The notes: generated from the letters alone by a model not told the origin. A stretch of DNA of 64,000 nt from Blastomonas natatoria (GCF_003201955.1 NZ_QJJM01000014.1:37882-101881), one strand, 5' to 3'; shown: positions 19,192 to 31,403, counted from the first letter of the stretch. Made by a program: numbers and translations.

Positions 19192-19905
19192 ATGGCGAAA
19201 GCCGCCAGAGCCCTGCTCGCCTGGCTGGCGCTGATCGCGGGCTTGGCCTTTGCTGCGGGCGAGATCGGCGGGCTATGGGGCACCAACACCGACTGGCGCG
19301 CGCCCGAGGACGGCGTGACCATCTATGTCGAGACCAACGGCTTTCACACCGGCTTCATCCTGCCCGCACGCGCCGAGGGGATCGACTGGCACGTGCTGTT
19401 CCCGCCGACCGATCTCAAGGACATACGCTATCATGCCACCGGTGCGACCGATCATGTCGCGATCGGATGGGGCGAGCGCGATTTCTACCTGAACACCCCG
19501 GACTGGCGACAGCTCGACCCTGCGACCATGGCCCGCGCCGCCATCGGCAGCGATGCCACGCTGATCCACATCTATCACATGAACCGCCCGCAGGAGGGCC
19601 GCTATGCCCGCAAGCTGATGATCAGCCATGCCGCCTATCGCCGGCTGGCCGACCGGCTGATGCAGGACATCGCCTTTCCGAAACGCGGACCGCTGAACCC
19701 CATTCCCGGCTATGGCGGCGATGATGTGTTCTACAAAGCCAATGGGCGGTATTCGCTGGTCCGCAGCTGCAATGTCTGGACCGGCGACCATCTGCGCGCC
19801 ATCGGCGTGCGGGTCGGCGCCTGGACCCCGGCGGAACACCATGTCATGCGCTGGTTTCCTGAAGTTTCATCTCGAGAAACAGTCGCTCTGCCCGAGCCGG
19901 ATTGA
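19192..19905 (+). CDS. TIGR02117/DUF2459 family protein
   Basis: A 237-aa protein with one N-terminal hydrophobic segment (about residues 5-25, signal anchor or uncleaved signal) and a DUF2459 domain: VTIYVETNGFHTGFILP, VAIGWGERDFYLNTP, then RSCNVWTGDHLRAIGV. The His, Asp and Cys in these conserved blocks suggest a papain-like or NlpC-like hydrolase, but the activity has not been established. The ATG at 19192 has no good Shine-Dalgarno because a palindromic repeat ends just before it. Its 3' end overlaps the convergent sigma-factor gene by 62 bp. Confidence 0.85.
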   Translation: MAKAARALLAWLALIAGLAFAAGEIGGLWGTNTDWRAPEDGVTIYVETNGFHTGFILPARAEGIDWHVLFPPTDLKDIRYHATGATDHVAIGWGERDFYLNTPDWRQLDPATMARAAIGSDATLIHIYHMNRPQEGRYARKLMISHAAYRRLADRLMQDIAFPKRGPLNPIPGYGGDDVFYKANGRYSLVRSCNVWTGDHLRAIGVRVGAWTPAEHHVMRWFPEVSSRETVALPEPD

Positions 19906-21073
19906 GCGCCAGCGCCGCGCGGTATGCCTCCGCTGCGCCGACCCGGTCACCGGTTTGCGCGAGCAGATGCGCGCGCGCTGCATGCCAGGGGCGGTATCGT
20001 TCCAGCTGCATGCTGCCCAGCGCCTCGATCTCGCCCAGCCCAACCTCAGGCCCCTCGACCCGCGACAGCGCGACGGCGCGGTTGATCGCCACGACCGGGC
20101 CGGGGCGCAACACCATCAGCATGTCGTACAGTCTGAGGATGGCAAGCCAGTCGGTATGTCCTTCTCCCTTGCGCCGCGAATGGGTGAGATGGATCGCCGC
20201 CATCAGCTGATACGGCCCGCTTTGCCCGATCTGTGCCGCGCGGCGCATCAGACTTGCTGCCGATCCGATGAGCCTGTCGTTCCACAAGGCCGGTTCTTGT
20301 TCGCTCAACGGGATCATGCGGCCTTGATCATCGACCCGTGCCGCCCGCCGCGCCTCGGCGAGCTGCACCAAAGCGGCCAGGCCCAGCACCTCGGGGTCAT
20401 CGGGCAGCAGTTCGGCGAGCATGTCGGTCAGCCGCAATACCTCGGGACCCAGATCGGCGGTCGGCTCGCTGCTAGCCGCGTCCTGAAAGGCCAGCGCATA
20501 GCCGATCTCGAGCGTCGCCAGCACCGCTTGCAGCCGCTCGGTCCAGAGATGCGGGGGCGGGGTCTCGAACGGCACGCCCGCCTCGCGGATCTTGGTCTTG
20601 GCGCGTGTGAGCCGCTGGAACATCGCCGGGACGGCCATCAGAAAGGCCGCCGCGATCCGCTCGGTAGGCACACCACAGACCACACGCAGGGTCAGCGCGG
20701 CACGTGCCTCGGGCGCGATCGCCGGATGGCAGCAGATGAAGATCAGCCGCAGCCGATCGTCGGGAATCTGTTCGTCGAACAGCGAGACGGCATCCATGTC
20801 CCCGCCCTCCGGTTCGGGCGGCTGTTCGGCGATCAGCTGGGTCAGCCGCGCCTCGCGCCGCAGCCGGTCGATGATCCGCCTCCGTGCCGTCACGTGCAGC
20901 CAGCCGCCGATATTGGCAGGCAAAGGTGCATCGGCGAAATGGCGCATCGCCAGCTCTGCTGCATCGGCAAAACCGTCTTCGGCGAGGTCCAGATCGCGGA
21001 ACCGCGCCGCAAGCACCGCCACGACGGCGGGCCGGGCCGCGATGATCGACGCGCCCAGCCCGGCCGAGTTCAT
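19844..21073 (-). CDS. ECF-type RNA polymerase sigma factor with C-terminal TPR-like extension (ECF42-like)
   Basis: A 409-aa sigma-70-family protein. Region 2 is near the N-terminus (AELAMRHF..., GGWLHVTARRRIIDRLRRE), and the central ALTLRVVCGVPTERIAAAF block is region 4 followed by the DUF6596 segment. The long C-terminal helical part (about 200-409) is TPR-like, as in the ECF42 group. That group is characteristically encoded with a DGPF/YCII protein and has no obvious anti-sigma factor; the DGPF gene is directly upstream here and overlaps its start (ATGA). An upstream in-frame ATG at 21148 lies inside the DGPF gene and was not used. Targets are unknown. Confidence 0.9.
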   Translation of the reverse strand: MNSAGLGASIIAARPAVVAVLAARFRDLDLAEDGFADAAELAMRHFADAPLPANIGGWLHVTARRRIIDRLRREARLTQLIAEQPPEPEGGDMDAVSLFDEQIPDDRLRLIFICCHPAIAPEARAALTLRVVCGVPTERIAAAFLMAVPAMFQRLTRAKTKIREAGVPFETPPPHLWTERLQAVLATLEIGYALAFQDAASSEPTADLGPEVLRLTDMLAELLPDDPEVLGLAALVQLAEARRAARVDDQGRMIPLSEQEPALWNDRLIGSAASLMRRAAQIGQSGPYQLMAAIHLTHSRRKGEGHTDWLAILRLYDMLMVLRPGPVVAINRAVALSRVEGPEVGLGEIEALGSMQLERYRPWHAARAHLLAQTGDRVGAAEAYRAALALNPARAERLFLEMKLQETSA

Positions 21074-21432
21074 GCCTCGGGTTCGCTCATCGGCCAGACT
21101 GGGCGGATTTCGAGCGCGCCCTTGGGGATCGGGATGCGCCTGGCCCAAGCCAGCGCCTCGTCGAGATTGGCGACATCGATGATGTAGAAGCCGCCCAGTT
21201 CCTCATGGCTTTCGGAAAAGGCGCCGTCGTGGATCTGATGCTCGCCCATGTTCCAGCGGATCGTCGTGGCGGTCGATGCGGGCTTCAGCCGCTCGCCCGA
21301 AAAGCTGACCCCGGCAGCGACCATCGCCTCGCCCAGCGCCATGTGCGCGGCGAGCGTCTCGGCGAGCAGCTTCTCGCCCTCGGGGCCTGCATAGACGCTC
21401 TCGTCCTCGTGGATCATCAGCATGTACTGCAT
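21070..21432 (-). CDS. YCII/DGPF-domain protein
   Basis: A 120-aa single-domain protein of the YCII superfamily. MQYMLMIHEDE starts the first strand, and the hallmark DGPFAETKE region appears as DGAFSESHEELGGFYIID. It lies immediately upstream of the ECF42-like sigma gene with a 4-bp overlap, the standard arrangement, and is presumed to modulate that sigma factor or act in the same stress response. Three ATGs run in tandem (21438, 21435, 21432) behind GAGGAG; I chose the last for spacing and family N-terminus. Confidence 0.88.
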   Translation of the reverse strand: MQYMLMIHEDESVYAGPEGEKLLAETLAAHMALGEAMVAAGVSFSGERLKPASTATTIRWNMGEHQIHDGAFSESHEELGGFYIIDVANLDEALAWARRIPIPKGALEIRPVWPMSEPEA

Positions 21433-21551
21433 CATCATGTCTCCTCGTCCGAACGGCAAAAGGCGCGTTCTGCCCCATGACGAACGGCAATGGGTGAATT
21501 CGACAGCGGCTGAACTTTTTCGGCGCCATGACGCCAGAAGGACCGGAAACT

Positions 21552-24147
<2,596 letters not shown>

Positions 24148-24148
<1 letters not shown>

Positions 24149-25809
24149 CACACCCCCTCCAGCAACCGGTCCGCCTGCGCTCTTGCTTCGGGCGTGATTT
24201 CCGCGCCCGACAGCATCCGAGCGATCTCTTCCTTGCGGCCGGCATCGTCCAATGTGCGCACGCCGGTGCGGGCTACCGTGCCGTCCGAGGTCTTGGCGAT
24301 CAGCAGATGCTGACTGCCGCGCGCGGCGACCTGGGGCGAGTGGGTGACGACCAGCAGCTGCGTACCGCGCGCCAGCCGCGCGAGCCGCTCGCCGATGGCG
24401 GAGGCGACCGCGCCGCCGACGCCGCGGTCGATCTCGTCGAAGATCATCGTTGCAGCCCCGCCCTGTTCGGCCAGCGCGACCTTGAGCGCCAGGATGAAGC
24501 GCGAGAGCTCGCCTCCGGACGCGATCTTCATCAGCGGCGCGAAATCGCTGCCCGGATTGGTCGAGATGAGAAATTCGACATGATCCTTGCCGCTCGCGCC
24601 CCAGCGCGCCTCGTCGAGCGGCTCGACCAGGGTGCGGAAGCGTGCGGCGTCGAGCTTCAGCGGCTTCAATTCGGCCATCACCGCCGCATCGAGCGCCGCG
24701 CCCGCCTTGGTCCGCGCTACGCTCAGCGCCTCGGCGGCCGCCACATAGGCCTCGCGCGCCTTGTGCCGCGCCCTGTCGAGTTCGGCGACATTCGCCCCGC
24801 CCGATTCCAGCGCGGCCCAGTCCGCCTGCATCTTCTTCAGCAGATCGGGCAGCAGATCGCCTGCGACATTGTGCTTGCGGGCGAGCGCGCGCAGATCGAA
24901 CAGCCGCCGCTCCAGCTCGTCGAGCCGCACCGCGTCATAGGTCAAAGCCTCGGAGGCGGCGCGCAGCTTGGCCTCTGTATCGTCAGCCTCGATCATCGCG
25001 CGGTCGAGCGCCTCCATCGCCTGGTCGAGCAGCGGATGCTCCTCCGCGATCCGCCCCAGCTTGCGCGCCGCCCCGCGCAGCTGCGCCAGCGCGCCCTTCG
25101 ATCCCTCGAAGGTCTCGAACAGTTCGGCGAGATCGCCCGACAGCCGCTCGCCCTTCTGCATCGCGGCGCGTTCGCCTGCCAGTTCCTCTTCCTCGCCAGG
25201 CTGAGGGCCGAACGCGGCAAGTTCCTCCAGATTATGCTCGAGCAGTTCGCGGTCGCGCATCGCGGTCTCGATCGCCTCGCTCGCCGCAACGAACGCGCGC
25301 TCAGCCGCCTGCCATTCGCGCCAGGCCGCCGCGACGCCCGCGACATCGCAGCGCCCGAAACTATCGAGCAGGTCGCGATGGCCCTTGGGGTTGATGAGGC
25401 CGCGATCGTCGTGCTGGCCATGAATCTCGACCAGCATCGCGCCCAGGTCGCGAAGCAGCGCGGCGGACACCGGCTGGTCGTTGACGAACGCACGACTGCC
25501 GCCATCGGCGCGCACCTGCCGCCGGATCAGCAGCGGCTCGCCCGGCTCCTGCGCGATGTCATTGTCCTGGAGCAGTGCAGCAACACCGGCATGGTCCGCC
25601 GTATCGAACCCCGCGATCACCAGTGCCCGCTCGGCCCCCTGGCGCACCAGCCCGCTATCGGCGCGCGCGCCCATGGCGAGGCCCAGCGCATCGAGCAGGA
25701 TCGACTTGCCCGCCCCGGTCTCCCCGGTCAGCACGCCGAGGCCCGCATGGAAGTCCAGATCGAGCGCCTCGATCAGCACCAGGTCACGAATGGCGAGCGA
25801 CAGCAGCAT
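24148..25809 (-). CDS. recN: DNA repair protein RecN
   Basis: SMC-like ATPase of double-strand-break repair. The 553-aa protein has the N-terminal Walker A GETGAGKS at residues 29-36, long coiled-coil arms in the middle (about 160-360), and the C-terminal signature/Walker B region with SGGELSRFILAL and MIFDEIDRGVGG. ATG start at 25809. It is the first gene of the minus-strand string with the HEPN-like gene and ligA; the 212-bp gap upstream is shared with the divergent mlaA. Confidence 0.96.
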
Positions 25810-26021
25810 CCCCGTGCTTTAGAACAGAGCAGGCACATCTGGAAACAGGCTTTTTGGACGATGGTGGCGCAACCGCACGATCATCTGCGGGTAAAAGCGC
25901 GTGCATGGCATTGACTTGTTCCGGCGCTCCCCATAGCTCCGGCCAATGGGGCATGGATGCGCAAGGATGACGACGCGAAAATGACCCTTATACCGCAAAT
26001 CCTCGACTTCGGGACGGCGCG

Positions 26022-26981
26022 ATGAGCCTCGCTGCCCTGCCGCTTGCGCTGGTGCTCTCGACAATGCAGGCCGGGGCCGAGCCGGTTGTTCCGCCATCGG
26101 GCAGCCCCATCCGGACCGAGCAGGCCATGCCCGCGCTGCCACCCTGCCCTGCCAATGCGCCGCTGCCGGGTGCACCTGCCGATGCGCCGGCATCGCTCGA
26201 CCAGGGCGGTGCCATTGTCGTCACGGCGCGGCCCGATTCCGAGCCTGGCGACCCGATGCTGCAGCTCAATGCACAATCGTTCGAGGTCGTGCAGGATGTC
26301 GACGAGGCACTCGTCGGCCCGGTGGCGATGGCGTACAAGGACGCGGTGCCCAAGCCGGTGCGCCACGGCATCCGCAACTTCCTGCGCAACCTGACCGAGC
26401 CCATTGTCGCGCTCAACTTCCTGCTGCAGCTGAAGCCGGGCAAGGCGGCGGAGACGGTCGGGCGGTTCGCAATCAACAGCACCATCGGCATCGGCGGGCT
26501 GTTCGATGTCGCCAAGCGCGATCCGTTCAAACTGCCCTATCGCCGCAACGGCTTTGCCAACACGCTCGGCTATTATGGCGTCGAGCCGGGCGCGTATCTG
26601 TTCCTGCCGCTGATCGGGCCGACCACGGTGCGCGATCTGGTCGGCGGAACGATTGACGGACTGCTGCTGCCGACGGTCGCGGGCGCGCCGTTCAACGACC
26701 CCTATTTCACCCTTCCCGCCGCGACGCTGAGCGCGCTGCAGGGCCGCATCCAGATCGACGAACAGCTGAACGCGCTGCGCAACCAGAGCGGCGACCCCTA
26801 TATGGCCGCGCGCGATTTCTACCTGAAGCGCCGCCAGGCCGAGATCGATGCGCTGAAGGGCCGGGTGCAATATCCCGATGCGGACCTGCCGTTCGTCAAT
26901 CCGGGCACGGGCCGGACGATGGTGGTGCCGGTTGCGCCGGTGACGCCTTCGGTGAACTGTGTGCCGGTAGGCGGGCTTTGA
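26022..26981 (+). CDS. MlaA/VacJ-family outer-membrane lipid-asymmetry protein
   Basis: The MlaA component extracts mislocalised phospholipids from the outer membrane for retrograde transport. The 319-aa protein has an N-terminal signal sequence (about 1-20), a Pro/Ala-rich linker, and the MlaA domain (about 90-280): KPVRHGIRNFLRNLTEPI, FAINSTIGIGGLFDVAK, and GVEPGAYLFLPLIGPTTVRD. Classical MlaA is a lipoprotein; here I see no Cys at the end of the signal peptide, so it may be a non-lipidated variant or the true start may lie elsewhere. It is divergent from recN. Confidence 0.9.
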   Translation: MSLAALPLALVLSTMQAGAEPVVPPSGSPIRTEQAMPALPPCPANAPLPGAPADAPASLDQGGAIVVTARPDSEPGDPMLQLNAQSFEVVQDVDEALVGPVAMAYKDAVPKPVRHGIRNFLRNLTEPIVALNFLLQLKPGKAAETVGRFAINSTIGIGGLFDVAKRDPFKLPYRRNGFANTLGYYGVEPGAYLFLPLIGPTTVRDLVGGTIDGLLLPTVAGAPFNDPYFTLPAATLSALQGRIQIDEQLNALRNQSGDPYMAARDFYLKRRQAEIDALKGRVQYPDADLPFVNPGTGRTMVVPVAPVTPSVNCVPVGGL

Positions 26982-27003
26982 GCGCTTGACCCACTAACCA
27001 CCT

Positions 27004-27191
27004 CCGCTCAGCCTGAGCTTGTCGAAGGCCCCGCACAGACCGTCCGAAAAATCAATTCGTCACCCCCGCGCACGCGAGGGTCCCGCTTTCTTCAATGCTC
27101 CGCGCAAAGCGGGATTCCCGCGTTCGCGGGAATGACGAGAGTTAAGACGCAGGCATCGGCGCGGGGCCTTCGACAAGCTCAGGCTGAGCGG
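27004..27191. repeat. Composite palindrome: 31-bp perfect inverted repeats enclosing a family-1 repeat
   Basis: The arms at 27004-27034 and 27161-27191 (right arm GCGGGGCCTTCGACAAGCTC...) are exact reverse complements over 31 bp. Between them lies copy C of the family-1 repeat. The whole unit sits in the gap between the convergent mlaA and fumarase genes. This arrangement indicates one repeat transposed into the loop of another. Confidence 0.92.
27058..27137. repeat. Dispersed palindromic repeat, family 1, copy C (nested)
   Basis: Begins CGTCACCCCCGCGCACGCG and ends CGTTCGCGGGAATGACG. Same orientation and architecture as the copies at 17899 and 19108, but nested within the inverted repeats of a second repeat family. 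Confidence 0.92.
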
Positions 27192-27227
27192 ACGTTGGGC
27201 GGTTCAACGCCTGCACATCCGCTTGGC

Positions 27228-28751
27228 TCACGCCCCCTGCAACAGCCCCTCTTTCGCGATCTTGTCGCGCCACACGAGCGGGGCGAGCTGGTGGACGTTG
27301 TTGCCTTGCGCATCGACCGCGACGGTCACCGGGAAGTCGCTGACCTCGAATTCGTATATCGCCTCCATGCCCAGGTCATGGAAGCCGACGACCGTGCTGC
27401 CCTTGATCGCACGCGCGACGAGGTACGCCGCGCCGCCGACCGCCATCAGATACGCGCTCTTGTGGTCGCGGATCGCATCGACCGCTGCCGGGCCGCGCTC
27501 GGCCTTGCCGACCATCGCGAGCAGGCCCTGCTCGAGCATCATGCGGGTGAACTTGTCCATGCGCGTCGCGGTGGTGGGGCCGGCGGGGCCGACAATCTCC
27601 TCGCCCACCGGATCGACCGGGCCGACATAATAGATCACGCGGCCGCGGAACTCGACCGGCAGAGGCTCGCCACGGCTGAGCATGTCCTGGATGCGCTTGT
27701 GCGCGGCGTCGCGCCCGGTGAGCATCTTGCCGTTGAGCAGCAACCGGTCGCCCTGCTTCCAGCTCTGCACAACCTCCGGCGTCAGGTTGTCGAGATCGAC
27801 ACGGATCGCCGCCTTGTCGGGCGTCCAGTTGACATCGGGCCACTCGTCGAGCTTCGGCGCCTCCAGATAGGCCGGGCCCGACCCGTCGAGGCTGAAATGC
27901 GCGTGGCGCGTCGCGGCGCAATTGGGGATCATCGCGACCGGCTTGCCCGCTGCATGGCAGGGCGCGTCCATGATCTTGACGTCGAGGATGGTCGACAAGC
28001 CGCCGAGACCCTGCGCGCCGATGCCGAGCGCGTTGACCTTGTCGAAAATCTCGATCCGCATCGCTTCCAGATCGCTCTGCGGCCCGCGTGCTTTAAGCGG
28101 CCCCATGTCGATCGGCTCCATCAGCGCCTTTTTGGCGAGCAGCACCGCATGTTCCGCGGTGCCGCCAATGCCGATGCCCAGCATGCCCGGCGGGCACCAG
28201 CCCGCGCCCATCTGCGGAATCATCTCCAGCACCCAGTCGACGATATTGTCGGAGGGGTTCATCATCTTGAACTTGGACTTGTTCTCGCTGCCACCGCCCT
28301 TGGCCGCGACATCGACATGCACGTGATGGCCCGGCACCATCTCCACATGCAGCACACAAGGGGTGTTGTCCTTCGTATTCCGGCGGGTGAAGGCCGGGTC
28401 GGCGAGCACCGAAGCGCGCAGCTTGTTGTCCGGGTGCAGATAGGCGCGACGCACGCCCTCATCGACAATCTCCTGCAGCGAGCGCGACGTATCGTCGAGG
28501 CGGCAGTCCATGCCCCATTTGACGAAGACGTTGACGATTCCGGTATCCTGACAGATCGGACGATGCCCTTCCGCGCACATGCGGCTGTTGGTGAGGATCT
28601 GCGCGATCGCATCCTTGGCCGCAGGCGATTGCTCCGCCTCGTATGCCGCACCCAGCGCACGGATATAGTCCATCGGGTGGTAATAGCTGATGAACTGCAG
28701 CGCGTCGGCGACGCTCTCGATCAGGTCGGCGGCTTTGATGGTCACGGTCAT
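27228..28751 (-). CDS. Class I (iron-sulfur) fumarate hydratase
   Basis: Interconverts fumarate and malate in the TCA cycle with a [4Fe-4S] cluster. The 507-aa product has the class I alpha part (ICQDTGIVNVFVKWG, GAGWCPPGMLGIGIGG, IPNCAATRHAHF with the three cluster Cys) and the beta part (about 335-490: LLLNGKMLTGRDAAHKRI, KGSTVVGFHDLGMEAI) in one chain. The ATG at 28751, preceded by GGGGGAA, is chosen; a much longer in-frame ORF continues upstream but lacks family support. Its 3' end is 36 bp from the composite repeat. Confidence 0.95.
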   Translation of the reverse strand: MTVTIKAADLIESVADALQFISYYHPMDYIRALGAAYEAEQSPAAKDAIAQILTNSRMCAEGHRPICQDTGIVNVFVKWGMDCRLDDTSRSLQEIVDEGVRRAYLHPDNKLRASVLADPAFTRRNTKDNTPCVLHVEMVPGHHVHVDVAAKGGGSENKSKFKMMNPSDNIVDWVLEMIPQMGAGWCPPGMLGIGIGGTAEHAVLLAKKALMEPIDMGPLKARGPQSDLEAMRIEIFDKVNALGIGAQGLGGLSTILDVKIMDAPCHAAGKPVAMIPNCAATRHAHFSLDGSGPAYLEAPKLDEWPDVNWTPDKAAIRVDLDNLTPEVVQSWKQGDRLLLNGKMLTGRDAAHKRIQDMLSRGEPLPVEFRGRVIYYVGPVDPVGEEIVGPAGPTTATRMDKFTRMMLEQGLLAMVGKAERGPAAVDAIRDHKSAYLMAVGGAAYLVARAIKGSTVVGFHDLGMEAIYEFEVSDFPVTVAVDAQGNNVHQLAPLVWRDKIAKEGLLQGA

Positions 28752-29102
28752 GGCATTCCCCCGGGCAACTGGACACGCGCTCAAGGGCGCGGGCGGATGA
28801 ACTGCGACCGTCTCTATTGTGGCCGCACGGCTATCGCAAGCGGAGGCACAAGGGAATGTGTTTCGAGAGGCACCGCCCCACCCGATTACGGTCATCCACA
28901 GCCTGAAATTTGACGTGCACAAGCCTGTGGAGAGGAAATTGTGGGCAAGCCGCATTTGCCCTCTTGCGATTTTTCGGACCGGCTTTTTTCCACGCGTCGC
29001 ACCGCCTAGCGTCCGCTCGGCCAGCGACGAAGCGAATCCCACGCGCGACGAACGGTTGGCCTAATTAACCATTTACCCTCTTGCGCCGGAATCAGGAAAC
29101 GG

Positions 29103-29116
29103 CACTATAGGTAGTG
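29103..29116. promoter_or_regulatory. NrdR-box-like palindrome upstream of nrdA
   Basis: CACTATAGGTAGTG closely fits the NrdR consensus (CACTATATATAGTG type). A weaker candidate (ACCAATAACAGTGG) lies about 33 bp downstream at 29136-29149, the spacing expected for paired NrdR boxes. NrdR represses ribonucleotide reductase genes when dATP/ATP is high. The 581-bp gap 28752-29333 otherwise holds a small tetraloop hairpin at 29189-29206 and no gene I can support. Confidence 0.6.
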
Positions 29117-29188
29117 GGGCATGCGGACGGGGCATACCAATAACAGTGGGTAACGTCAGGCGAGGGGGCAGACATGGGCCTTCACGTC

Positions 29189-29206
29189 AAGGGGCTTTCG
29201 CCCCTT
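29189..29206 (+). other. Tetraloop hairpin in the nrdA leader
   Basis: AAGGGGC-TTTC-GCCCCTT forms a compact hairpin about 130 bp before nrdA, downstream of the NrdR-like box. Without a T-run it is not a clear terminator; a leader structure is possible. Confidence 0.35.
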
Positions 29207-29333
29207 TCGGGACCTTCTGTTGGGGATAAGTTTTCCCCCGTCGCGGGCCACAAGATGCTATACGGGACGCTTGCGCCCCGAGTCGAACAATTGCGGAACA
29301 AAGTTTCCCATCAAATGTCATTACGGGGGCGTC

Positions 29334-31343
29334 ATGGATTTCAGAGATACGGGCAAGGGTAGCGCAGACGATATGGGTGAAGCAGATGTACTGGACGCAG
29401 CCGCCAAGGCAGATTCCGCAGCAGGCGCAGGCGCAAAAGTCGCGTCGGGCGAGGCCAATTCTGCGGAAATGGCGCTGATCGCGATGGCCGCCACCCAAGC
29501 CGCCGCCGCCAAGCCCGCCGAGGCTCTGGACAGCAAGACCGTTGCCGCACGCCGCTTCAACGTGGTCACGGACAAGAGCCGCGATGCGCTGCTCACCGAT
29601 TTCGGCAAGGAAACGCTGGAAGACCGCTATCTGCTGCCCGGCGAATCCTATCAGGACCTGTTCGCGCGCGTGGCCGATGCCTATGCCGACGATCAGGAGC
29701 ATGCCCAGCGGCTCTATGATTACATCTCGAAGCTGTGGTTCATGCCCGCCACCCCGGTGCTGTCGAACGGCGGCACGGGCCGGGGCCTTCCGATCAGCTG
29801 CTATCTCAACAGCGTCGACGACAGCCTGGAAGGCATCGTCAACACCTGGAACGAGAATGTCTGGCTCGCGTCGCGCGGCGGCGGCATCGGCACCTATTGG
29901 GGCAATGTGCGCGGCATCGGCGAGCCGGTCGGCCTCAACGGCAAGACCAGCGGCATCATTCCGTTCGTGCGCGTGATGGATTCGCTGACCCTCGCGATCT
30001 CGCAGGGTTCGCTGCGGCGTGGGTCTGCGGCCTGCTATCTCGACGTGTCGCATCCGGAGATCGAGGAGTTCCTCGAAATCCGCAAGCCGTCGGGCGATTT
30101 CAACCGCAAGGCGCTCAACCTGCACCATGGCGTGCTGCTGACCGACGAGTTCATGGAAGCGGTGCGCGATGGCGCGGAGTTCAACTTGCGCAGCCCCAAG
30201 GACGGCAGCGTTCGCGGCACGGTGAATGCGCGCGCGCTGTTCCAGAAGCTCGTCGAGACGCGCCTCGCCACCGGCGAGCCCTATATCGTGTTCAACGATA
30301 CCGTGAACCGCATGATGCCCGCGCATCACCGCGAGCTCGGCCTCAAGGTCTCGACCTCCAACCTGTGCAGCGAGATCACTTTGCCCACGGGCCGCGATCA
30401 CCTGGGCAATGACCGCACCGCCGTGTGCTGCCTCTCCTCGCTCAACATCGAAACCTGGGACCAGTGGCACGACGACAAGCGCTTCATCGAGGACGTGATG
30501 CGTTTCCTCGACAATGTGCTGCAGGACTATATCGACCGCGCTCCGCCCGAAATGGCGCGTGCCCGCTACAGCGCGATGCGCGAACGCTCGGTCGGCATGG
30601 GCGTGATGGGCTTCCACTCGTTCCTCCAGGCACGCGGCCTGGGCTTCGAATCGGCGCTCGCCAAGTCGTGGAACATGAAGATCTTCAAGCATATCGCGGC
30701 CAAGGCGTCCGAGGCCTCGATGCTGCTGGCCAAGGAACGCGGCCCCTGCCCCGATGCCGCCGATCAGGGCGTGATGGAGCGTTTCAGCTGCAAGATGGCG
30801 ATCGCACCGACCGCGTCGATTTCGATCATCTGCGGCGGCACCAGCGCGTGTATCGAGCCGATCCCCGCGAACATCTATACCCACAAGACGCTCTCGGGCA
30901 GCTTCGTGGTCAAAAACCCGTATCTGGAAAAGCTGCTGCGCGAAAAGTCGAAGGATTCGACCAATGTGTGGAATTCGATCCTCGAACGCGGCGGCTCGGT
31001 CCAGCATCTCGACTTCCTGAGCGCGGAAGAAAAGGATGCGTTCAAGACCAGCTTCGAGATCGACCAGCGCTGGCTGCTCGAACTGGCAGCCGACCGCACG
31101 CCGTACATTGACCAGGCGCAGTCGCTGAACCTGTTCATCCCGGCGGACGTCGACAAATGGGACCTGCTGATGCTGCACTTCCGCGCCTGGGAGCTGGGCA
31201 TCAAGTCACTCTATTACCTGCGCTCCAAGTCGGTCCAGCGCGCAGGCTTTGCCGGCGGCGTCGAGGCGGACAACACCATCGACGCGCCCAAGTTCGAGCT
31301 CGGCGAAACGACGGATTACGACGAGTGTTTGGCCTGCCAATAA
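29334..31343 (+). CDS. nrdA: Ribonucleoside-diphosphate reductase alpha subunit (class Ia)
   Basis: Catalytic subunit reducing ribonucleotides to deoxyribonucleotides. The 669-aa chain has MPATPVLSNGG, ISCYLNS (first redox Cys), the NLCSEI loop with the thiyl-radical Cys, GMGVMGFHSF, PTASISIICG, and the redox-active C-terminal CLACQ. I see no N-terminal ATP-cone; the first ~65 residues are low-complexity and Ala-rich. The ATG at 29334 follows GGGGGCGTC; an upstream in-frame ATG at 29220 gives an unrelated extension. nrdB follows after about 200 bp that holds two small repeats. Confidence 0.95.
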   Translation: MDFRDTGKGSADDMGEADVLDAAAKADSAAGAGAKVASGEANSAEMALIAMAATQAAAAKPAEALDSKTVAARRFNVVTDKSRDALLTDFGKETLEDRYLLPGESYQDLFARVADAYADDQEHAQRLYDYISKLWFMPATPVLSNGGTGRGLPISCYLNSVDDSLEGIVNTWNENVWLASRGGGIGTYWGNVRGIGEPVGLNGKTSGIIPFVRVMDSLTLAISQGSLRRGSAACYLDVSHPEIEEFLEIRKPSGDFNRKALNLHHGVLLTDEFMEAVRDGAEFNLRSPKDGSVRGTVNARALFQKLVETRLATGEPYIVFNDTVNRMMPAHHRELGLKVSTSNLCSEITLPTGRDHLGNDRTAVCCLSSLNIETWDQWHDDKRFIEDVMRFLDNVLQDYIDRAPPEMARARYSAMRERSVGMGVMGFHSFLQARGLGFESALAKSWNMKIFKHIAAKASEASMLLAKERGPCPDAADQGVMERFSCKMAIAPTASISIICGGTSACIEPIPANIYTHKTLSGSFVVKNPYLEKLLREKSKDSTNVWNSILERGGSVQHLDFLSAEEKDAFKTSFEIDQRWLLELAADRTPYIDQAQSLNLFIPADVDKWDLLMLHFRAWELGIKSLYYLRSKSVQRAGFAGGVEADNTIDAPKFELGETTDYDECLACQ

Positions 31344-31403
31344 AGGGTTTCGACCAAAGTGGTACTTTGGTCGAGTTGATGCCGCTGCGCGCAAACCTAG
31401 TCC

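Noticed and set aside
27132..28913. 593-aa plus-strand frame inside the fumarase gene
   Set aside because: Shadow; begins inside a palindromic repeat and has no family features.
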